DNA of 16,470 nucleotides from Candidatus Woesearchaeota archaeon (lineage in GTDB: Archaea > Nanobdellota > Nanobdellia > Woesearchaeales > WJKV01). The DNA lies in the NCBI GenBank assembly GCA_014728875.1, contig WJKV01000126.1, positions 1 through 16,470 on the forward strand. The letters are read 5' to 3'. The notes below the pieces were generated by a model. That model was not told the origin of the DNA, did no database searches, and saw only the letters and a program-made list of their open reading frames with translations. The translations under genes and the position numbers were made by a program. Positions 11,987 through 16,470 of this stretch are shown one piece after another; positions within the stretch are counted from its first letter, which is position 1; every line of letters starts with the position of its first letter.

Positions 11987-12934
11987 ATGAACCCGCTGCT
12001 GTTTTACTCGATAATATTGGTACTGTGCCTTTTTATTATTTCCAAGAGCGCAGACTATGCAATAGGCGCAGTCATCGGCTTTGCAAAAAAGACAGGCGTG
12101 AGCGAGTTCATCATAGGCTTCATCATTGTTTCTATAGGCACCAGCATCCCGGAGTTCTCGACAGCTGTCATGGCCTCTTTTGCAGAGGAGAGCCAGCTTC
12201 TGCTCGGCGACCTGATAGGCGCTTCAATCATAGTTGTGGGTCTTGTGCTTTCATTTACAGTTATGATAGCAAAAAAGATAAAGACAAAGCAGAAGAGAAC
12301 GATTGATTACAAGACAGTCATGGTCTTCATACTTGTTCTTTTATCCTGCTCATTGATGCTCATCGACGGATATGTGAGCAGGATAGACGCTGCGATATTG
12401 TTGTTCGCGTTCTGCGCCTACTTGATAATCTTCTGGAAAAAAGAGGAAAAGATCTCGCACATGAAAAAGGAAGTGAAGTTCAAGAAAATATGGCAGGACA
12501 TTGTTGTTTTTGGCGGCTGCATCGCAGCGTTGCTGCTGGCTGCAAGATGGCTGGTTGTCAGCGCAGTAGAGATAAGCGACATCATCGGCATTCCTAAATA
12601 CATAATAGGTCTGCTGGTGATAGCAATAGGAACTTCAATACCAGAGCTCACAGTCAACATAAAGACAGCCATGAAAGGCAAGCATTCTGTCGCTTTCGGC
12701 AATGTGTTCGGCAGCATCGTGGCGAACATCACCTTGATACTTGCTATCGCAGCTTTGATACGTCCTTTCAAGGTTCCTTTCCAGACATTCGGCATCTCTA
12801 TTTTCTTCCTTCTGGGATTCACGATCTTCGGCCTTTATGTCCTGACAAGAAAAGAGATCACATTGAAGCAGGGAATCCCTCTTCTGGCCTGCTATCTGGC
12901 ATTCGTTGCAATAACAATATTAAGAGGATTCTAG
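11987..12934 (+). CDS. CaCA-family cation exchanger, divergent (exchanger 1)
   Basis: A 315-residue, about ten-helix membrane protein with the two inverted alpha repeats of Na+/Ca2+ exchangers. Repeat 1 has GTSIPE (51-56) and repeat 2 has GTSIPE (215-220), so both ion-binding glutamates are present (E56, E220). The partner motif GNxxGSNxxN/D is degraded in repeat 1 (GDLIGASIIV, 74-83) and partly changed in repeat 2 (GNVFGSIVAN, 238-247). By comparison with the Methanocaldococcus exchanger NCX_Mj, the S77 and N81 equivalents become A79 and V83, and D240 becomes N247. The protein probably moves cations across the cell membrane, but ion choice or stoichiometry may differ. Its stop codon overlaps that of convergent sppA. 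Confidence 0.85.
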   Translation: MNPLLFYSIILVLCLFIISKSADYAIGAVIGFAKKTGVSEFIIGFIIVSIGTSIPEFSTAVMASFAEESQLLLGDLIGASIIVVGLVLSFTVMIAKKIKTKQKRTIDYKTVMVFILVLLSCSLMLIDGYVSRIDAAILLFAFCAYLIIFWKKEEKISHMKKEVKFKKIWQDIVVFGGCIAALLLAARWLVVSAVEISDIIGIPKYIIGLLVIAIGTSIPELTVNIKTAMKGKHSVAFGNVFGSIVANITLILAIAALIRPFKVPFQTFGISIFFLLGFTIFGLYVLTRKEITLKQGIPLLACYLAFVAITILRGF

Positions 12935-13872
12935 ACATATAGCTGATAATCATTCTGCAGGTTTATTTCTTTCATTCCGCTGGAGATGCCTTTTCCAAGA
13001 TAAAAGAATGACTGCGACATGACCTGCATCAATGCGTCAAGAAAGGTAGGTTTTTTCTTGTATTCTATAAATTTGAGCTTCTCTACCTGCAGTTTGTTCT
13101 TCAGATAGTCTTTTACTTCTTTTTTGCTGCCAAGCTGGTCTATCAGGCCGAGCTCTTTTGCCTGCGTCCCAAGATAAAACATTCCTGTCGCTGCTGCCTT
13201 TGCATTCTCATAAGGAAGATTTCTGTCTTCTGCGACCTTCCTGATGAACGCCTCGTGTATCAGGTCGATCCTTACCTGCAGAAGTTCTCTTTCTTCTTCT
13301 GTAAGCTCTTTCAAAGGGCTTCCTGCGTCCTTGTACTGTCCTCCTACAAGCCTTTCATAAGTCACATTATAGTCCTGCATCAGGCCTGAGAAAGAAACAT
13401 AGCTGCCCAACACGCCGATGCTTCCAGTGATGGACATCTCGTCTGCAACAATAAAATCTGCGCTCGACGCGATCCAATAGCCTCCGCTCGCACCAACCTC
13501 TCTTATCCACGCGACAACAGGTTTCTTGGTTTTTGCATCTTCAACAGCAGCTGCGATCTCTTTTGACGCGACAACAGTTCCTCCCGGACTGTTGATCTCA
13601 AGCAGGATGGCTTTCATCCTTGGATTCTCTTTTGCTTTCTTCAGATAGTCAGAAATCACAGGCGAAACACTTCCTCCTATCGCGAAGAGACCCGGCTGTT
13701 TTTCCCCAAGAATAGGCCCTGATATCTTTATGAGAGCCACATCTGCTGTCTTTCCTCCCAGTTTGATCTCTCCTGTCTCTCCAGAATATGCAGCATAGAT
13801 CATCGCGATTATGAAAGACAACACAGCAAGAATAATGACAATAACTATGATCAGCCAGGACTTGTTTCTCAT
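12931..13872 (-). CDS. sppA: Signal peptide peptidase SppA (S49 family)
   Basis: A 313-residue membrane-anchored serine protease of the short (36K) SppA type. A signal anchor spans residues 6-28. The protease core has INSPGGTV (93-100), catalytic S129 in GASGGY, ADEMSITGSIGV (143-154), and the catalytic lysine K181 in GGQYKDAGSP, giving the Ser-Lys dyad. SppA degrades cleaved signal peptides and other membrane-associated peptides on the outer side of the membrane. Start: GGTGAT (13884-13879) is 6 nt before ATG 13872; an ATG at 13876 is in a different frame and gives only a 75-codon shadow. Its stop shares CTAG with the convergent exchanger gene. It is divergent from exchanger 2. Confidence 0.93.
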   Translation of the reverse strand: MRNKSWLIIVIVIILAVLSFIIAMIYAAYSGETGEIKLGGKTADVALIKISGPILGEKQPGLFAIGGSVSPVISDYLKKAKENPRMKAILLEINSPGGTVVASKEIAAAVEDAKTKKPVVAWIREVGASGGYWIASSADFIVADEMSITGSIGVLGSYVSFSGLMQDYNVTYERLVGGQYKDAGSPLKELTEEERELLQVRIDLIHEAFIRKVAEDRNLPYENAKAAATGMFYLGTQAKELGLIDQLGSKKEVKDYLKNKLQVEKLKFIEYKKKPTFLDALMQVMSQSFFYLGKGISSGMKEINLQNDYQLYV

Positions 13873-13904
13873 TCATCTATCACCGTTTCAAATTAACGAT
13901 TGCT

Positions 13905-13920
13905 AGTATAAAAGCTTTAC
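13905..13920 (-). promoter_or_regulatory. sppA promoter, copy A of a shared block
   Basis: The minus strand reads GTAAAGCTTTTATACT, a BRE (AAAGC) plus TATA. It is identical over 16 bp to the kinase promoter at 15656-15671. Predicted transcription start is near 13884, with a short leader and Shine-Dalgarno sequence before sppA. Confidence 0.6.
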
Positions 13921-13924
13921 TGTT

Positions 13925-13959
13925 AAGAAACATTTATATATCTTATGAGCCAACAAATT
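13925..13959 (+). promoter_or_regulatory. Exchanger 2 promoter, copy A of a shared block
   Basis: AAGAAACATTTATATATCTT (13925-13944) is identical to 15687-15706, followed after 4 nt by GCCAACAAATT, matching GCCAATAAATT in the other copy. TATA is centred about 27 nt before the ATG at 13964: leaderless. Confidence 0.6.
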
Positions 13960-13963
13960 TCCT

Positions 13964-14911
13964 ATGTATATTGAACTGCTGCTGGTGATAGGTGGTCTGA
14001 TAGGTTTAGTTGTAGCTTCGAGTTTCACTGTCAAGGCTGCGCAGGCGATCGCGCGATCCCTTGCCATATCTGAATTGATTATCGGACTCACCATCACCTC
14101 GATAGGCACAAGCATCCCAGAGATAACGACCAACATTTTTGCAGCAGTTGACAAATTGAAAGGCCTTGAACACGCGAGCGGCATCGCAGTGGGAAACATC
14201 CTTGGAAGCAATCTTTCCCAGATAACTATCATACTTGGCATCTGCGGACTTATTGCGACAAGGCTTTACATCTCCAAGCGTTCTCTTTTTCGTGACGGCC
14301 TGATGATGTTTGTCGCAGCCTGCATCCTGTTTCTTGCCAGCATAGACGGAAACATCTCAAGGATAGAGGGAGGAATCCTTATTACGATCTATCTTGCATA
14401 TCTTTTCTTCATCAGCCAGCAGGAAAAAGTCGTGAAGAAAGAAAAGCCGAGCGTCAGCAAACTTCGTATTTTCCTTTATCTGCTGATGCTGACTGTTTCT
14501 ATTGCAGGCGTCTTGTTCTTCGGCAATATAATGGTAAAGCACGGAATTTTTCTTGCAAAATCCATACAAATCAATACATACATCATAGGCCTGTTTGTAG
14601 GGCTGGGTACTTCCCTCCCTGAACTTTCGATCTCGATCGCAGCAGTGATCAAGAAATCAGGTTCATTGTCGATAGGCAACCTGATAGGCTCGAACATCAC
14701 AGACCCATTGTTATCCATAGGAATAGGCGCAAGCATCGGGGGTTTCGTAGTTGCGAAATCAGTGCTGCAGTTCGACTTCATCTTCTGGATAGCTGCGACA
14801 GCAATCGCATTATTGCTGCTGTTCAACCACCAGAACCTTAACAGAAAAGAAGCATCGATCCTCATCTTGTTGTATGCAGTGTTCATATACATAAAACTGT
14901 TCTTGTATTAG
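13964..14911 (+). CDS. CaCA-family Na+/Ca2+ exchanger-like protein (exchanger 2)
   Basis: A 315-residue, about ten-helix cation exchanger. Repeat 1: GTSIPE (48-53), then GNILGSNLSQ (77-86). Repeat 2: GTSLPE (215-220), then GNLIGSNITD (238-247). Both glutamates (E53, E220), both serines of GSN, and D247 (D240 in NCX_Mj) are kept; the N81 equivalent is Q86. This is the more canonical of the two exchangers and should exchange Ca2+ or a similar cation for Na+ or H+. It has the same length as exchanger 1, and the pair flanks sppA, so they may be old paralogues. The start is set by the leaderless TATA spacing. It ends 2 bp before the convergent kinase gene. Confidence 0.92.
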   Translation: MYIELLLVIGGLIGLVVASSFTVKAAQAIARSLAISELIIGLTITSIGTSIPEITTNIFAAVDKLKGLEHASGIAVGNILGSNLSQITIILGICGLIATRLYISKRSLFRDGLMMFVAACILFLASIDGNISRIEGGILITIYLAYLFFISQQEKVVKKEKPSVSKLRIFLYLLMLTVSIAGVLFFGNIMVKHGIFLAKSIQINTYIIGLFVGLGTSLPELSISIAAVIKKSGSLSIGNLIGSNITDPLLSIGIGASIGGFVVAKSVLQFDFIFWIAATAIALLLLFNHQNLNRKEASILILLYAVFIYIKLFLY

Positions 14912-14913
14912 TT

Positions 14914-15633
14914 TCAGTCCCACTCAAGATTCTCTATGTATTCCCTCAGCTTTCCGGCTGTCTTGAACTTCTTCAGGATCAAGGAGCGTTTAAGCCCGCA
15001 TATGATGTCTTTCACAGCAGGAGGCAGTTTTGCATAGTGCTTTTTCCCGCCCAATACTTCGTAGAAAATATGTATGAGCTCCACAACATCGTCGTGTATC
15101 CTCTCTGCGCTCGCGCCTCCCCAGTGATACAGGTCAAGCAGTTTCAGTTCAAACCTCAGGCCGGATCTTTGCACGATAATATTGTCAGTATGCAGGTCCC
15201 CGTGGTATTCTTTCAGCCTGTGTATGTCTTCTATTCCTTTGGCCAGGGCATGCAGAAGATGCAGTGCCGCGAACGGATTCAATCTTTTTCCCGGCTGTCT
15301 TTTCAGGAATTCGCTCAGCAGTTCGCCCTCGATGAATTCAGAGATGAGAAAGACGATCGGCTGTCCTTCGATGAACAAGATGTCCTGTGCATAATACTGT
15401 ATGACAATGTCGCAGTTCCTCAGCTTGTGCAGTTTCTTTGCATAGTATTTGCTAGCTTTTCCTTTTGGGTTCCTCTGCGGGTAAAAGAATTTAGCAGCCT
15501 TTTCTATGCCTGTGTCCATCTCCTTGATTACATAGACCTCTCCTTCCCAGCCTTTCCCCAGGAACTCGACTATCTCGTATTTGCTGTAGATGACTTCTCC
15601 AGGCTCGAAACCGAAAGACTCAATCTTCTTCAT
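14914..15633 (-). CDS. Small eukaryotic-type protein kinase with HGDLH catalytic loop
   Basis: A 239-residue kinase domain with no extra domains. The glycine-rich loop is GKGWEGEVY (26-34); K48 (AAKFF) is the ATP-binding lysine; the catalytic loop is HGDLHTDN (144-151) with D146 and N151; the metal-binding Asp is D167 in LLDLY, replacing DFG. The HGDLHxxN form is shared with atypical kinases (Bud32, RIO, ABC1, aminoglycoside kinases), so the target could be a protein or a small molecule. No clear alpha-C glutamate is visible in the expected place. The C-terminus (GLKRSLILKKFKTAGKLREYI) is basic and helical. A TATA element 28 nt upstream gives a leaderless start. It is divergent from the permease gene, suggesting joint control. 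Confidence 0.85.
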   Translation of the reverse strand: MKKIESFGFEPGEVIYSKYEIVEFLGKGWEGEVYVIKEMDTGIEKAAKFFYPQRNPKGKASKYYAKKLHKLRNCDIVIQYYAQDILFIEGQPIVFLISEFIEGELLSEFLKRQPGKRLNPFAALHLLHALAKGIEDIHRLKEYHGDLHTDNIIVQRSGLRFELKLLDLYHWGGASAERIHDDVVELIHIFYEVLGGKKHYAKLPPAVKDIICGLKRSLILKKFKTAGKLREYIENLEWD

Positions 15634-15655
15634 ACTGAAAAATGCAACTTAGGAA

Positions 15656-15671
15656 AGTATAAAAGCTTTAC
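15656..15671 (-). promoter_or_regulatory. Kinase promoter, copy B of a shared block
   Basis: The minus strand reads GTAAAGCTTTTATACT, identical to the sppA promoter block. TATA is centred about 28 nt before the kinase ATG at 15633. Confidence 0.6.
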
Positions 15672-15686
15672 GCAAATTCATTTTCA

Positions 15687-15721
15687 AAGAAACATTTATA
15701 TATCTTGTTTGCCAATAAATT
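15687..15721 (+). promoter_or_regulatory. Permease promoter, copy B of a shared block
   Basis: AAGAAACATTTATATATCTT is identical over 20 bp to the exchanger 2 promoter, with GCCAATAAATT 4 nt further on. TATA is centred about 28 nt before the ATG at 15725: leaderless. Confidence 0.6.
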
Positions 15722-15724
15722 CTA

Positions 15725-16470
15725 ATGGCAAAAAGAGGTATGACCTGCGGACCTGCAAAATGCAGAAAGATTCGCATAAATAAAAAATTATTAATTATAG
15801 GTTCTATCTTCATTGTTGTACTGGTTGCTTCTTTCCATCCTTTTTTCTCGAGCCTGAACCAAAGCCTCATCTCATACTTGAAACTGATCTGGTGGGCGAT
15901 TCTTCTCGGTCTTGTCATCGGAGGCCTGATTGACTATTTTGTTCCAGAAGGGTTCATCTCAAAATACCTCGGGCAGAAAAAGAAAAGCTCTCTTTTCTAT
16001 GCAGTCATTGCAGGCTTCCTCATGTCTGCATGCTCGCACGGCATCCTCGCCATTGCAATAGAGCTCTACAAGAAAGGGGCAGGCATTCCTGCAGTAATAA
16101 CCTTTCTTCTGGCATCGCCGTGGGCAAATCTCGTTGTCACTGTCCTGCTGATAGGCTTCTTCGGCTGGAAAGCACTGCTGTTCATTGCAGCTGCAATGCT
16201 CATCGCACTGATAACAGGCTTTGTCTATATGGGCCTGGAAAAGCTCGGCTGGATAGAACAGTCCAAGAAAATAAGATTCAAGCAGAAATACGAATGGAAA
16301 AACATAAAGCATTTTGGCCTGAAGAAAAGCATCACAGGAACACTGAGAGGCTCTGTCAATCTTGCGAACATGGTGCTGTGGTGGATCCTTATTGGCTTTC
16401 TTGCAGCTTCAATAATCAGGGCGTATGTGCCGGAACACATCTTCATGCAGTACTTCGGACCCAATATCAC
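15725..16470 (+). CDS. ArsP/YraQ-like permease (PF03773-type), 3' end outside the window
   Basis: The open frame runs to the right edge (248 codons). It has membrane helices at about residues 21-36, 49-65, 92-110, 122-142, 144-163 and one near the cut end. The segment SACSHGILAIAIELYKKGAG (101-120), followed by ITFLLASPWANL, matches the predicted-permease family that includes ArsP (organoarsenical efflux) and SO_0444 (Cu/Zn efflux). The conserved cysteine is C103; here the motif is CSHG rather than the CSC form of characterised members. The N-terminus carries CGPAKC (C8, C13), a possible metal-binding pair. A metal or metalloid efflux role is inferred, with the substrate unknown. ATG 15725 fits leaderless TATA spacing. 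It is divergent from the kinase gene. Confidence 0.82.
   Translation, partial: MAKRGMTCGPAKCRKIRINKKLLIIGSIFIVVLVASFHPFFSSLNQSLISYLKLIWWAILLGLVIGGLIDYFVPEGFISKYLGQKKKSSLFYAVIAGFLMSACSHGILAIAIELYKKGAGIPAVITFLLASPWANLVVTVLLIGFFGWKALLFIAAAMLIALITGFVYMGLEKLGWIEQSKKIRFKQKYEWKNIKHFGLKKSITGTLRGSVNLANMVLWWILIGFLAASIIRAYVPEHIFMQYFGPNI

Noticed and set aside
15037..15783. 248-codon plus-strand frame antisense to the kinase and into the permease
   Set aside because: The kinase motifs on the other strand are complete, and the permease start is out of frame with it.
1..16470. Mobile element, CRISPR array, tRNA or rRNA
   Set aside because: No terminal inverted repeats with transposase, regularly spaced repeats, cloverleaf or rRNA sequence was found; gaps are too short and are accounted for by promoters and leaders.

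Overview
The window is archaeal chromosome. It encodes archaeal/eukaryotic-type translation proteins (EF-1alpha, EF-2 with the diphthamide histidine, uS10, eL24, eS28, L7Ae). Most gene starts have BRE/TATA-like elements, and many singleton genes look leaderless, with the TATA centre about 26-30 nt before the start codon. The organism is probably an anaerobe or microaerophile, because it carries superoxide reductase rather than superoxide dismutase here. The compact gene set and divergent family members would fit a DPANN-type lineage (Woesearchaeota/Nanoarchaeota-like), but that placement is inference. Coding density is very high: no gap without a gene exceeds about 200 bases, and no tRNA, rRNA, CRISPR array or insertion sequence was seen.

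Layout. (1) 1-526 (-): the 5' part of a gene for a secreted protein of unknown function, cut by the window edge. (2) 666-2630 (+): an oxidative-defence island. A MauE/DoxX-like membrane protein, a Dps-like ferritin and a two-iron superoxide reductase form a tight operon, followed by a separately promoted Ogg2-type 8-oxoguanine DNA glycosylase. (3) 2685-4253 (+): a divergent adenylosuccinate-lyase-family enzyme. (4) 4264-9279 (-): translation cluster, in transcription order L7Ae, eS28, eL24, EF-2, then EF-1alpha and uS10. (5) 9481-10996 (+): a lipoprotein serpin with an inhibitory-type hinge, then a small DUF5654-like membrane protein. (6) 11013-11891 (-): a TtuA/NcsA-like tRNA-thiolation PP-loop protein. 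(7) 11987-16470: a membrane-centred group with two CaCA cation exchangers flanking an SppA protease, a small eukaryotic-type kinase with an HGDLH loop, and the 5' part of an ArsP/YraQ-like permease.

How the parts fit together. The oxidative island forms a logical chain: superoxide is reduced to peroxide, peroxide is consumed during iron mineralisation, and damaged guanine is excised. The translation cluster joins two blocks that are normally separate in archaea (L7Ae-eS28-eL24 and EF-2-EF-1alpha-uS10). In the last 3 kb, sppA/exchanger 2 and kinase/permease are two divergent gene pairs whose intergenic promoter regions share near-identical blocks, suggesting duplicated control sequences and co-regulation.

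Most useful leads: a superoxide reductase whose conserved C-x-x-H iron-ligand histidine reads as glutamine; the duplicated divergent promoter module at 13905-13959 and 15656-15721; the serpin with predicted P1 lysine and a 16-bp palindrome upstream; strand-specific leader hairpins before uS10 and L7Ae; and a cation exchanger lacking ion-ligand residues in its first alpha repeat.
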